Source: Sialis fuliginosa (lineage: Eukaryota > Arthropoda > Insecta > Megaloptera > Sialidae). From it: a stretch of DNA of 64,000 bases. A program made the position numbers and the translations under genes. Of the stretch, positions 1 to 11,418 are shown one piece after another (positions within the stretch are counted from its first letter, which is position 1; every line of letters begins with the position of its first letter). The stretch covers positions 8,961,001-9,025,000 of the forward strand of contig OY540813.1 of assembly GCA_961205875.1 (NCBI GenBank), read 5' to 3'. The notes below the pieces were generated by a model, which was given only the letters and a program-made list of their open reading frames with translations, did not search any database and had not been told where the DNA came from.

Positions 1-973
1 TTAGAGATATTTGATGTTCAAAGAAAAAATATATTAAATCCAAATGACACATTGAAGTAATAATGGTTGCGTTCCATAGAGTCATTTCTCTTCTTTCATA
101 GTAAACAAAGAGCTGTATAACTACGCATCGCATAAATCTGTCAACACTTGTTCTAATTTACGTCCATTTTAAAAATAATTGCATGATTTTCATAAGTCTC
201 ATTACATTACTGTCATACTAACTACGCGCGCATCATTTTTTTGTACTTTTATTGCATGGTTGAGTTGTGTTTTAAAAGAATTAATTTTTATGTTTGTGTC
301 AACAAAAATGAAATAAAAAATAATCGGAATTATTAGTGCACCGTTTTAATCTATATGATGAAAGTATTAACGCTATAAATTATTACATTTTCATACAGTA
401 TACATTAATGATGTTTTTAATCGAACTGTTTATATTTTCTAAAACGACGCAGTACCTTGTTTGTATTTTTGAGCAAAAGGTACATAGGTACCAAATAGAC
501 CAGAATAAAATAGAGCAGTAAATTTTATCTTATTGGGGAGGTTGGCCTGATTATAAAAGTGCATGGTGCCAGTCGATACCTCGTTCGGACATTGTTTAAA
601 CCGCGAAAAGGCCCTATAAAAAAAACATGTTTTGAAATCAAACATCTTTTTGTATTATCTTTAAGCCTTTTCACATAAAAAAGAGTCTTTACACTCATAC
701 ATGTAACTGTACTTCTTTATTTTTTATAATTTTTTAAACGTTCATAAAACTTTGTATTTAGGTATTTTCAATCATGAAAATCTATACTTTAAAATAGTTT
801 AAAACTAATGTTTTCATATTATATAACTTTTTTTAAATCTTTAAATTGATGTTAATAATATATACTTCAATCCAAATTTTTTACCGGCAACCACCTTTAT
901 TTTAATTAATAACCAAGTGGGTTTTTCTACTCTGCACGGTCTTACTGCCCTCTCACTCACACTCCTACGTCTC
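1..973. other. AT-rich non-coding stretch
   Basis: No gene seen. Short open frames here (336-521 plus, 439-645 minus) are AT-driven, have no family motif and overlap on opposite strands. A slightly less AT-rich patch lies at about 535-620. Confidence 0.6.
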
Positions 974-1290
974 ATGTGCGCAAAAACAGTTACATATAAA
1001 ATTAAAGATAGTAAAATTCTCTAATAAAAAGATCCTATACATATTTTTCGTCAGATGCACACTTCACCGAATAATGACTGTCTGAATTTATTATAATTAT
1101 TGATCGAGTATTTCAATGAAAATACAACATTAATAAAAAATATTAAATTAGACAATTATAGGTATTTTTATAAAATTTAGACAGTCATTACTCGTTGAAA
1201 TACGGATCTGACGAAAAATAAAATAATGTTTTTGGTAGAGAATTTTATTATCTTAAATTTAATACATTTATATAACTGTTTTTGCCACAT
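974..1290. mobile_element. Foldback/MITE-like element with about 117-bp inverted arms
   Basis: The left arm (about 974-1090) and right arm (about 1173-1290) are imperfect reverse complements along their whole length. Shared blocks, outermost first, are ATGTG..GCAAAAACAGTTA, AAAATTCTCTA, TTTTTCGTCAGAT and TAATGACTGTCT. The central spacer is about 80 bp and AT-rich. No convincing target duplication or coding potential is visible, so the superfamily is not assigned. Confidence 0.75.
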
Positions 1291-2160
1291 TTAGAATACT
1301 TTAAAGTATCTTAATGAAATACATTTTTAATATCCTATTTTTACAGCATTAAAAAATAATAATATGTTATTTTTCAAAGAGGTGTTAATTGTGCTGCGAA
1401 GTATATACTATAGAATAGATACTTTACTTCAAGAGCATGATTTAAAAATAGTTAATAGTTATTTAATAAAATGTTTTTTTCTATTCCTTGCAATTTATGT
1501 ATTTAAACGACAAATAGATTATTTTTGTATTCTAGATATAGAATCGCGGCTTTCTAAAAAGTTTAATTGAAACTTGTAATTAAATTTGACCATGAAGACC
1601 AGGAAACACGTCTTATGTCCAAATAGCATGTATCATCTTTAAACAAAAATGAAAGTACCGTATAAATCTGTTATTGCAACATATAAATGGAAATGCATTT
1701 GTGTCTGCACGAAAATTCTCCTGAAAATGATTCAGTAAAAAACAAGAGCCGTATTACAGGAACCCATAAAAATGCAAATAACGCTGAAGGCGGCACAGCG
1801 CTCAATTGTGGTCGGTAGGTGGTGGTGGTGATATACTACGTTCAGAGAAATCACTCTTTGAGGTTTTGCGATTGTTGTTTCCGGAACAGACAAAAGAGGT
1901 CATGCCCCTTTGTGCATATCAACACATGTAATTAGTATTTCCAAATGAATCATTACGTTCCAACTTCTTTTGTCAGAGGTCAACAAAATGTCCTCGAGAT
2001 TCCCTGCACTGATAATGATGACATCAAGAACATGTGATGTGTTTGGAGTTTTGTCAACGTTTTGTTCTACGTTGCTGTTGTTTAGTATTGCAAATTTTAC
2101 AGTAGACGTTCCATACTGTTTTTTATAATTTTCTTATCTAAAAATTGATTTTTCTATGGA
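1291..2160. other. Non-coding stretch with a GC-richer island at 1740-2095
   Basis: The first part is AT-rich with one chance open frame (1364-1570). The island at about 1740-2095 has mixed composition, including a short GGT run near 1814-1830, a CCGGAAAC ETS-type word near 1880 (as TTTCCGG on plus) and SOX-like ACAAAAG words. It has no long open frame. It could be a conserved regulatory element; this is inference from composition only. Confidence 0.35.
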
Positions 2161-2346
2161 AAGTTGAAATTCGAAGCATGAAATATGACTAAAAAATATT
2201 GAATTTTATGTTTCGTTAAAAGAGCATTTTTTGTATAGAAAATGATGTGGAAAAGTTGAAATTTTCAAACCGCAGGTTTGTATCTTAACTCGTTTTCGAG
2301 ATATAGCCTCTCAAAGTTTCAGTTTTTTCAAAATTTTGGGGTAAAA
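2161..2346 (+). repeat. Copy of the palindrome-arm repeat (family B)
   Basis: This stretch matches the left arm of the 8470-9215 palindrome in the same orientation. Shared words include TTTCGTTAAAAG, TTTCAAACCGCAGGT, TCGAGATATAGCCTCTCAAAG and TTTTTCAAAATTTT. Only one arm is present, so it is a half copy, and it is clearly diverged. Confidence 0.75.
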
Positions 2347-2904
2347 TATCTACTCTAATTCATACACATGTTAATTTATAACATGAGTTTCCTAAAATGC
2401 AAGAAGAAATATCAAATTACTTTTAATTTTAACCCTTTAGTCACGATATATTTGCTTTTCAATGTGGTTATCAGAAAAAAATCTGAGAAAATTTCAGAAT
2501 GTAGTTTTTAATTAGTACAATGAAAATTATAACAAAAATAGTTTATGAAATATTTTGGAATAACTCTTTTTTATAAATCGTAGAGAGAATGGCTACGGGA
2601 CTCTATCATGTGCGTGCCCAACACGCACTTGACTGTTTTTTTAGTAGAACTCATTGCACCACAATATTAACATTGGCAGTAAGGAAAATCTACTATATAA
2701 AGCTTCGTTTTAATTAATTGATGATTTTTGTGGTTTCATTAATTCCTTATCGGTTTCTGAAATTATTAGAATAATTCGACATAATTGAATAAATCTAGGC
2801 TCACGTGCCAACGTTAGTTTTAGATAGTAAAATATCAATTGAAAACATCTGTTTTTTATCATATTAGCACAAATTATAAATAATAATAATTTGCTACCAC
2901 TGTG
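2347..2904. other. AT-rich non-coding stretch
   Basis: Nothing recognisable was found. A small mixed-composition patch at about 2580-2640 contains a CGTGCCCAACACGCAC near-palindrome. Confidence 0.5.
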
Positions 2905-2923
2905 TTACTTTTCAAGTTGATAC

Positions 2924-3000
2924 ACACTTACGATGACGTCACACGCGCATGCGTACCATGCGACATTTACGACGCAATACGCGTAAGTGGTGTGACATTT
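2924..3000. promoter_or_regulatory. CpG-rich patch with CRE and NRF1-like words
   Basis: In an AT-rich background this patch holds TGACGTCA at 2934-2941, the full palindromic CREB/ATF site. It is followed within a few bases by GCGCATGCGT, close to the NRF1/ewg consensus, and then by TACGACGCAATACGCG. CACGTG (E-box) occurs downstream near 3190. The combination is promoter-like, but there is no supported gene on either side. An open minus-strand frame over it (2905-3183) has no motif and I do not call it. Confidence 0.35.
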
Positions 3001-5700
3001 ATAGGAACGATTAAAACACAGCTGGTCATAAAGTCTTTGTTTCAGATATTGTTTATATAGAATGTGTCCATCGCAAATAACAATAAAAATGTAACACACA
3101 CGTATCAGATGTAATGCATGTGTGAACTCGAAGTGCTTGCAATAAGCCGTGGCTGACATGTTTATTGTTAAAATGTCACTCAAACGTTCACGTGCATTTT
3201 TATCGCTGGTGCACTGTCGTAGAAATAATCACATGAGTTATTTAAATGACGTCTAGAAATAGATTTAGTTGCACTTTTTGTACAAACTTTAGCAAATAAT
3301 GTTTGTGTCAGATTTCTGGATTAACATACAATGTTTTTATTTTTATGAAAGAGTGATGATTAATTTATAACTTTCGGTAAAACTTAAAGGACTAATTGCA
3401 AATGCTGGGCTCTGGTTGGTTCATTTGGAGATTTACAAGACTGTTGGAAAAATAACGGACTTAAGTGAAACTGGGGAAAAATATTATGGTAAGGAACTTA
3501 CTTAAGTTATGTTATCAGATTTTCTGAAGAAGAAATCAGTATATTTTTTTCCAAATCGGCGTTGTCTAGTACAGGAGTCAGCAACTTTTTTCTTGTTCAT
3601 TGTTCCCTTTTACATTATTCCATCTTAAAAAATCGCATATTACAATGAAAATATATTTATTTACATTTTTTATATATTTATGTAAAAGCCAGCAATTATT
3701 CTCTAGTTGCACTAGAAAGGTGAAAATATAATGTATAAGGTATAAATAAGGATGTATGTATCACTTATAATTTTGTTTCTTTATACATTTTGATTTTTTT
3801 TTCATAGAATAATTAGAAAATTCAGTACAATTGCTTGAACCAAAAATATTTATTATAGTTATTTGAGTGTAATAATATGAATTTCATATTATTTTTGAAG
3901 TATCTACTTATTTTGTTAAATATTTGTAATTTATGTTTTTAGAGTAGAAGAAAGATTAATGTTTTATACAATTGATATTACTCAAGGTCTAAACATAGAA
4001 ATACAAATAGCAACAAGCCGTAGGGTAAGATTTTGTAACTAAGTGCGACCTTTGAGGTCCACACTACCAACTTCCCAGCATGGTATGACTATATCAATAT
4101 TTGAATACAGATTATTTATTGTTTTTCACTATTAAAAAAAACTATAAAATGTTATTTGATAAAAACAAATTAGAACGGATAGATCTTTTTCAAAATTTTT
4201 TGAAATTTAGTTTTTGCAGTCTTTTTGTCCAAACAAAAAATGTCTAGATTGAATTTCATGAAATTTCTTTCAGATCATATTAACGTCAAGACGTTTCGAT
4301 TGGCATCCCAACGTAGTCAATATAATTTTTTATTTGCGAGATTTCGTGCCGTAAAAAATGACCACGCACATACGTACGTACACACACACATCTTTTTGAA
4401 AATAGTGTAAACATACATTAGTGATCTTGAAACATATAAACATATAAACCTTATACTGGGAGGTTAAAAAATTAATTTCGTAGATCTTGTTGTAAGTATA
4501 AATCGAACCGATAACCTCTTTATTAGAAGCCTGCTATAGCTTTACTGATATTTTCTAACGTCGAACTTTTTTTTATACACGCATGTTAATTTATCATACA
4601 GAGAAAAATGATATTTAATACAAAAAGTCTATTTAAATGTAAACAAAAAACACAAAAGTTGTATGATATATTGTCAAAAGAATATGACACACAATGGATC
4701 CATGTCTTCTTTTTTATCTGGTGTATTTATGTTTCTCTTATATAATAACAACTGTGTGTCTTTCAGTAACACGTGTAACCACAGTCTCTATCACAAACTG
4801 TATGAGTCAAGTCGTTAAAAGAATATATGTGTATTAAATAGCATTTTAATTATGTTTCCCATATGTTGTATTGTATTCTTTTCAAATATAATATATATTA
4901 TCTTCTAACAATTAAAAAACAAATAATATTTGCGGTTAGTAGATTTGATTAAAAATAAACTGAAATAAATATGTTGTATAAGTATTCATGCTTATATAAT
5001 TATTTATGATTTTGTTAATTATAATTTATAATCTGAATTTTCTCAGGGCATTTTAAATTAATAACGCCTGATATTAGGATAAAGAAATTTTTATCAATTT
5101 ATAAGTAAAAACCAATTCTCTAAAGGAGTTATCAACTAAAGTTGGGTGCGTGAGTAATTATCGTTCAAGCTCACTAATTAAATTATTAAATTCTACATAT
5201 AGGTACGGCTATTCTGAAATTTCAGACAGGAAAATTTTGTTTTATAAAATATGTATTTGTTCAAATTATAATTACCGAAAGTTATTATTTTATCTTCGAA
5301 ATATCTCACATACCACACGATTGTTTTACTTTGACTCATGATCATATACAATCGATCCAAAAAATTCACGGCTCGCTTTCAGCTCTACTACAAATCGCAG
5401 TTTTATAGTTGTCTGTTATATGCTGTCTTTGGAAATTCGTAAAAAATATTATTTTTCGATTTATTTCTTAAAATAAAATCATCTACAGGGTGTCTATCAC
5501 ACAGTTTTGGTTAAATAGTATTTTTTGTTTACGATTTCTTAAAGCACTTTTTATGTAGAATTGATTAGTGTATTTAAAATTTTTATATTATTTTAGTTTT
5601 TTATATTATTTTAGTTTCCGAGTTACAAGCCCTAAGTTTAGTTTTTCTTATGGGCCACTAAGCTGGCTATAGCATAATTGAACATGTTTATTTTTAGTAA
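3001..5700. other. AT-rich non-coding stretch with repeat scraps
   Basis: No gene was found. A CGTACGTACACACACAC run lies near 4370-4390. The stretch 4150-4420 resembles a dispersed repeat in style, but I found no second copy here. TACAGGGTGTCTATCAC near 5486 resembles a mariner-type end without a partner. Open frames at 4225-4410 and 5150-5341 are AT-rich and unsupported. Confidence 0.45.
3397..3445 (+). repeat. Dispersed repeat family E, copy 1
   Basis: It shares about 48 bp with 34813-34860 in the same orientation: GCAAAT, then TTGGT, then TTTGGAGATTTACA, then GACTGTT. It is too short to classify. Confidence 0.6.
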
Positions 5701-5761
5701 CTTTTGTTCATGTCACAGTCCATGCCCCTCCCCCCCCATTGTAAACCTAGATCCGCGCCTG
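5700..5761 (-). mobile_element. Orphan hAT-like terminus with poly-C
   Basis: A C-run at about 5727-5738 is followed by CCTAGATCCGCGCCTG. Read on the minus strand this begins CAGGCGCGGATCTAGG, the style of a hAT-type terminal inverted repeat. No partner end was found in the window, so this is probably a fragment. Confidence 0.35.
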
Positions 5762-6058
5762 CATAATAGTATTTTAAATTATACTTTTTATTAATTTATT
5801 AAAATAAATCTAAAATCTAAAATAAATCTATTATTTAAATAAAATCTAATAGGTACTTAAATACGAGACGTTCAAAATCTATTAAGTTAAAAATAATTAC
5901 CTTGGATACTTATTTTTCCTGAGTTTTATTCTTTATAATAATTACATTGATATTATTAAATTAATACGTATAATAGGTACACAATACCACCATAAAAAAG
6001 ATTTTCAATCCGAGCATGCTTGCACAGAGCAAATGTATAACATAATAACAAACGCTGA

Positions 6059-6262
6059 TTAAAGATGCAGGTCACAGAGAGCAATAAGACATGGACGAGA
6101 ACTTTGTGTCCACTTGTAAGTGAAGAGTTCTCGAAGGCACGACTTGCATCGCTTGCTGCAGCAGTGGTGACCCCAAGCGGGAGGCCCGCTAAGGCCTGAC
6201 CCGCGCCCGCCCACGCCTCCCAACCCGTAAACATTAACCACATGTTCGACATGAACAGAGCC
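6059..6262. promoter_or_regulatory. Strongly GC-rich island, possible regulatory element or exon
   Basis: About 200 bp stands out sharply from its flanks, with the core at about 6170-6230 rich in CCCGC and CGCCC. At its right side GTAAACA (forkhead-type), TAACCACA (RUNX-type) and ACATGT occur within about 25 bp. Minus-strand frames are open across it, and a GTAAGT donor word lies on the plus strand at about 6115-6120. No frame resembles a known protein. I favour a regulatory element, as inference. Confidence 0.35.
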
Positions 6263-6439
6263 GGATTACAGATACTCTCACTTGTATGTCTATTCGATAT
6301 TATTATTGTCATTTGTATTATGCGTATAATAAAATGTGGGGATAATGTATTATCTATCATGAAATTATAATCATTTAATGTTAATTAAATAAATGTAATT
6401 TGTATGTAAATAAAAACATTTTATCTATTTTAAATTAAA

Positions 6440-6889
6440 ACACAGCTACACAAAAAAAGGTGCGGAGCCAAAAAATGGATGTATATAGCATTGTAGTATT
6501 GGTCGAGCATAATCGAAATCCAAATTTCGGAATTTTCTGCTTACCAGTTTTTTTTTTAAATTGAGCTTTAATTTTGGGTTTAGATTGGATTTTTCCAAAA
6601 AAGTGAGCAATATCAAAAAGTCGACCTATATAACATTGTAGTATTGGTCGAACATATTCGAAATCCAAATTTTTGGAATTTTCTGCTGACCAGTTTTTTT
6701 TATTTGAGCTTGAATTCTAGGCTTAGCCAAATTGGAAAAAGTCAACCTTAAATCAAAATTCAAGCTCAAATAAAAAAAAACTGGCAAGCTAAAAATTCAA
6801 AAAAATTGGATTTCGACTATGCTCGACCAATAGCACATTGCTATATAGATTGATTTTTTGGTTCCGCACTTTTTTTTATGTAGCTGTGT
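6440..6889. mobile_element. 450-bp TIR element with ACACAGCTAC ends
   Basis: The ends are ACACAGCTACA at 6440 and TGTAGCTGTGT ending at 6889. The inverted repeat continues inward through a poly-A/T stretch, GTGCGGA..CCGCAC, and a block containing TTGGTCGAGCAT. The left half contains an internal direct duplication: the blocks starting near 6481 and 6628 both read TATATARCATTGTAGTATTGGTCGA and continue alike for about 90 bp. No target duplication is certain and there is no coding capacity. Confidence 0.8.
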
Positions 6890-7721
6890 AATAAATAGAA
6901 TTGAATCCAAAGATTTGATATTTATAGCTACATATATTATGCTAATTAATTAAAATATTTACGGTAGATGTTTTTATAATTAGCAACGGAAAATATGTAT
7001 AGTTGAAAATGATTATCATTGCCAGATATGCATTAGAGCTTTTTTATTACTATCTTTGGTTAATAATAGAAGAAATAAATAGGTATTTTGAAACCTACGT
7101 AATTAGTATAATTTATGATAATTTTTAGATTACTGCTTAAAAAAATAAACTCGTATATCGAGTATAAAAAACTCAAATGGCATACAAAAAAAATACTAAC
7201 AATATTATGTATATTTGTTTGAAACGCACCACAAGTAGATGTATTTAAATACAATATAATGCACACAATATTATAAAATAAACAAGATAATTTAAAGTGA
7301 CATCCGGGCCTGGAGACGTGTGGCTTGGTTTAAATGTATGTTTATATTTTTTGTTGCACGTTTTTTTCTTGCGATAAATAAAGTATAATCTGTCACAGAT
7401 CCGTGTTGGGCACGTTTGGTCTTGTCTCGAGATAATTCGTGAGGCTGGAACATGAATACCATTTAGAAGATAATTACATGTTTTTTGTAACTCGAACCTA
7501 CCTACTTATTTTTTGTCAGAGAAGGATAATTGGATCTGTATACACTGATAGGGTTAATACCACTACAACACTAATCTTTTAATTTAATTGTATTGATTTA
7601 TTAATCTATTTGAGGTGTAAATTAATTTTCATTTGTGACTAAAAAGGGTTTTTGATACAAAACGAGTAAACAGTAAAATGAAAATACAGAATAATATCAA
7701 TTTTATATTATTTTATGAGGA
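6890..7721. other. AT-rich non-coding stretch
   Basis: No gene or repeat was recognised. A minus open frame at 7060-7266 is AT-rich and unsupported. Confidence 0.5.
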
Positions 7722-7729
7722 CGGTGTGC
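7722..7729 (+). repeat. 8-bp target site duplication, left copy
   Basis: CGGTGTGC lies immediately before the CAGTGGCGTAG terminus. The identical octamer follows the other terminus at 9651-9658. Confidence 0.9.
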
Positions 7730-9650
7730 CAGTGGCGTAGATAGCTATTTGAGATGGGAGGGGGGATATGACTTTGTATTTAATCTCATATTTTTGGTTC
7801 AGGGACCCTCAATACGTGTCATTCCGTTAAAATCTCGAGTTCGATTTTTTTCATGATTACTATACTTTATTATACAATACATTTCATGTATATGTATAAT
7901 AAAAAATATAAAAAAAAACGTTTAAACAAATTAATTTGCCTTTTTAAAACCGACTAAAAAGCTGAAAATAAAATTCTATTAGACTCTTTTCGTACTAACT
8001 ATTGCATATTAAAAAAAGTTGATTTTGTTCATACTAGAAGAGTTAAAAAAATATCTTTGAGTTTTTAGTTATATAGTAGATACATATGCAAAGAAAAATA
8101 TTCAAAAAAGTAATATATAATTTGTAAATATACCTCCTTGTTCTGTCCTGAATCTTCACCAACAAATAACCATTTTTAATTTCGTTTTTATGTCAAGTTA
8201 GTAATGATCATTAGAAATATATTATTTGCTGTAAATTATCACTGAAACACATCACGTTCATATATATTATAACTAATATTTATAAACTTTAATAGATTTC
8301 GTTCTATTTAATATATAGAACAGTGCTGAGGCGTGAAATTTTTAATAAGGGAAGCATATTTTGTCAATCCCCTCCTATTAACAAAAAAAACTAGTTATGA
8401 AACACCTTAAATTCAAGCTTTTACTTTTTTAAATTCTTATATAAATATTTATATAGTGACTAAATGATTCTACGTCTTATTTTCTTGTGTTTTAGTTGAT
8501 ATTTGTATAACGAGTTGAAGTTCACTGCAGGAAATTTCACTAAAAAATTTTGAATTTTTGATTTCGTTAAAAGTATGTTTATTGTAAATAAAATGACGTG
8601 AAAAGTTGTTTGTTTCAAACCGCAGGTCTGTATCTCAAACCGTTCTCGAGATATAGCCTCTCAAAGTTTTAGTTTTTTAAAATTTTTGGAGAAAAAAGGC
8701 CATAACTTTTGAACGCGTGGTCGGAATTGATTTTAGTTGACGGATTTGAAATCAGCGAGTCAAAATCTATACAATGACATGTATAAAACTTTAAAATCCG
8801 ACAAAAAAAAATTGGTCAAAAATCGACATTTTTTTAAGGTATACCCCTTTGAATTTTTTCGATTTTTCGTAAAACTTTTTTTTTCGAGTTTTAAGGTATT
8901 ATACATGTCATTGTATAGATTTTGACACGCTGATTTCAAATCCGTCAACTAAAATCAATTCCGACCACGCGTTCAAAAGTTATGGCCTTTTTTCTCAAAA
9001 AAATTGAGAAAACTAAAACTTTGAGAGGCTATATCTCGAGAACGGTTTGAGATACAGACCTGCGGTTTAAAACAAACAACTTTTCACGACATTTTCTATA
9101 CAATAAACATACTTTTAACGAAATCAAAAATTCTAAATTTTTTAGTGAAATTTCCTGCAGTGAACTTCAACTCGTCATACAAATATCGACTAAAATACAA
9201 GAAAATAAGACGTAGAGGTATTATAGTTTTATAACTGAGCGTGTAAATTAATTTTAAATGCTATTTTTGATTAAAATGTTTGAGTTGCGCACAATGACGA
9301 ATATTCTAATAATATTTTAAAATTATTTATTAACTGAAAACACAGATTTGTATTAATTTATCCATAAAGTAAGAGAAGCACTGCTTCCCCTGCTTCCATG
9401 GACGCTTCGTCACTGATATAGAAGTATATAACTAGTAGATGAATTTATTTGTATGTTAAAAAATTAAAAAATTCTGCAACCTAAAAATTACCCTCCCCCC
9501 CTAGGTCCGAAACTGCCCCGCCGGAGCATTTTAGAAATCTGGCAACTTAATTCGTGTAGTATTATAATTTCTTTTGATCAACTTATAATTTTCGTAGACC
9601 CGTGGGGGGGATTGATCTCCTTGACCCCCCCCCCCCTATCTACGCCACTG
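7730..9650. mobile_element. Non-autonomous hAT-type element with nested palindrome
   Basis: The termini are perfectly inverted, CAGTGGCGTAGATAG at 7730 and CTATCTACGCCACTG ending at 9650. Both are followed inward by G-run or C-run sequence (about 7755-7765 and 9626-9636). The exact 8-bp duplication CGGTGTGC on both sides and the CAG..CTG ends are diagnostic of the hAT superfamily. The element is 1921 bp and has no transposase; its only open frames are the mirrored pair inside the palindrome at 8470-9215. It is related by ends to 16394-17557 and 52876-53415. Confidence 0.88.
8470..9215. repeat. 746-bp near-perfect palindrome (family B foldback)
   Basis: The sequence reads nearly the same on both strands about a centre at 8842/8843, from CTACGTCTTATTTTCTTG at the left to its complement at the right. 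Each arm carries TTCACTGCAGGAAATTTCACT, TTTCGTTAAAAGTATG, AAACCGCAGGTCTGTATCTCAAACCG, CTCGAGATATAGCCTCTCAAAG and GAACGCGTGGTCGGAATTGATT in order. Half copies occur at 2161-2346 and 40231-40611. It may be an independent foldback element inserted in the surrounding hAT element. A transcript across it would form a very long hairpin. Confidence 0.92.
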
Positions 9651-9658
9651 CGGTGTGC
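9651..9658 (+). repeat. 8-bp target site duplication, right copy
   Basis: CGGTGTGC directly follows the right terminus and is identical to 7722-7729. Confidence 0.9.
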
Positions 9659-11298
9659 AGTTTTATATTTATTTCATATAACAAAACTTTGATTTTTATT
9701 TATTTATTGGCATTGATTGACAACAACTATTTATATTATAGTACAATAAAATTAGCTTTTTAAAAGTAATTATTACCTATTCACCTCGATTATTTTAGTG
9801 CCAATCGATGGCAAATGATGTCCTTAAACCAAAACAAAAAATCTTCAAAACATATAGAACAAAAATGACCATGAACAATTTTACAGATTAATAGACTTTT
9901 CTAGAGATTTCTTGTAGATGATGTATACTATTTAAATAGTAGATGTATATGTAGATATATAGCTCGTTTTCTATCTCTCTTATTCTAAAAGCATAATGCA
10001 AAAAAAAATTATCAATTTTTGATTCACCGAAATTGAACCAAACCATGTACCCTCTATTAGTTTTTTTCACTAATAACGAATTAATAGATTCTACATTACG
10101 GTCCATTAGTAGGATAAAGTCTGTACCCCTGCTTCAAGCAACTACCCTCGATTAAACCATATGCACTAAAAAATATCACGAGAGAAAAAACATCGAGAGC
10201 CATTTAAAAAAACAGTACAGTTTTTTATGAATGGAAAGAGTCGTTCATCACGAATCGAATGATCAGTACATCAATTATTATGAGTATAGGAACATAATGC
10301 AGATCAATTGGATCGCTGATGGTATCAGAATGGACAGACACAGCACCATTATACAGGATGATAAGTCAATGTGTGTTGAGGGGAAGGGAGGAGTGTTTAA
10401 TCTAATATGGATCGATTATGTCATTAAATATCATAGCAGATGTCGATTTTTCAAATACATTTATTTATGTATTGTTCAAGTATAGTTGCTCTTCCTTATA
10501 ATTGAATGCTGAGAGTAATTAATTCAGCAATATGAATGTAAACTTTATTGTTATGAAAAATGTATGTATACAATACAACTATGTATATCTACATAGTTCT
10601 GTTTTTATTAGCCGCTTCTTTATTTGCTTTATTTTTTTATTTACCTTAATTGTTTTTCAATTAGTGTACTTTCAATTAGGTGTATATAATATTTGTAAAG
10701 ATTAAAAAGAATATAGTATTTTTTCTGATTGTGAGTATACAATAATCACTATAATTAATAATTACCTATGTATATTTTTGAAAATAAATAAAATTGATTG
10801 GTACAAATTGTCTACAGTGTATGATTGCAAATTACACATGATGAGTGAATATATATTTTTTGTGTATATGAACAAATTTTCACAACTAGCACTGAATACA
10901 TTAAACGCAATTCAATAGATTAATAACGTTAATTTCCAAATCATAAACATGAGTATTTTCAAGCCTGTGTTAACAAAACTCTCACCATTTTTTTGATTGT
11001 GAAAAACCAATGCAATATCTGCTGTACAATAATTTACGATAACATACGTATGATTGCAAATTAAGTTACTTTTTCATTTGTTTACGTCATTTTGTTATTT
11101 ATGGTCATAGATTTCGATCAAATGCGGTCAAAATTGTGTACAGGTCAAAATGAGGGGTGCTTTGTTGAACTATGGACGAGTTAAAATGACATAATTGTCA
11201 ATATCACCATAAATTTGCATTTAGTCTGTATTGAAAATGCGTTTGATATTGAAAAGTTTATAACTGATAATCTAATTAAATGTAGATTTATAGTATAT
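9659..11298. other. Non-coding stretch with a mixed-composition island at 10080-10460
   Basis: No gene was recognised. The island at about 10080-10460 is less AT-rich and carries TTTTTATG, ATCGATTATG and TGGACAG words of the kind bound by homeodomain and TALE factors. The 84-codon plus frame across it (10231-10485) shows no family motif. A regulatory element is possible. The rest is AT-rich. Confidence 0.35.
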
Positions 11299-11418
11299 TA
11301 TACCACGAGGCAATAATGATAGCTATTATTACCGAGGATAATTTTCGAACCGAGCCGCGTAGCGGCGAGGGAGAAGAAATTCCGAGGTAATAATTGCCAT
11401 TATTGCGAGTAGTATACT
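11299..11418. repeat. Imperfect palindrome with a GC-rich tip
   Basis: Arms of about 55 bp pair around the loop GTA at 11359-11361, tip stem GCCGC/GCGGC. Outer matching blocks are CAATAATG..CATTATTG, TATTATTACC..GGTAATAAT and the CCGAGG/CCGAGG pair. Confidence 0.75.

Noticed and set aside
4498..4560. Similarity between 4500-4560 and 48490-48550 (CCTGCTATAGCTTTACTG-type words)
   Set aside because: Only about 20 bp match, not enough to claim a repeat family.
5486..5761. Single element from TACAGGGTGTC to CCGCGCCTG
   Set aside because: The two ends belong to different transposon styles and are not inverted repeats of each other.
5956..6360. 134-codon minus-strand open frame as a gene
   Set aside because: It spans the GC-rich island and AT-rich flanks alike, composition shifts abruptly within it, and no motif is recognisable. 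Listed instead as an island.
8737..8948. Two 62-codon open frames on opposite strands
   Set aside because: They are mirror images produced by the palindrome and not independent genes.
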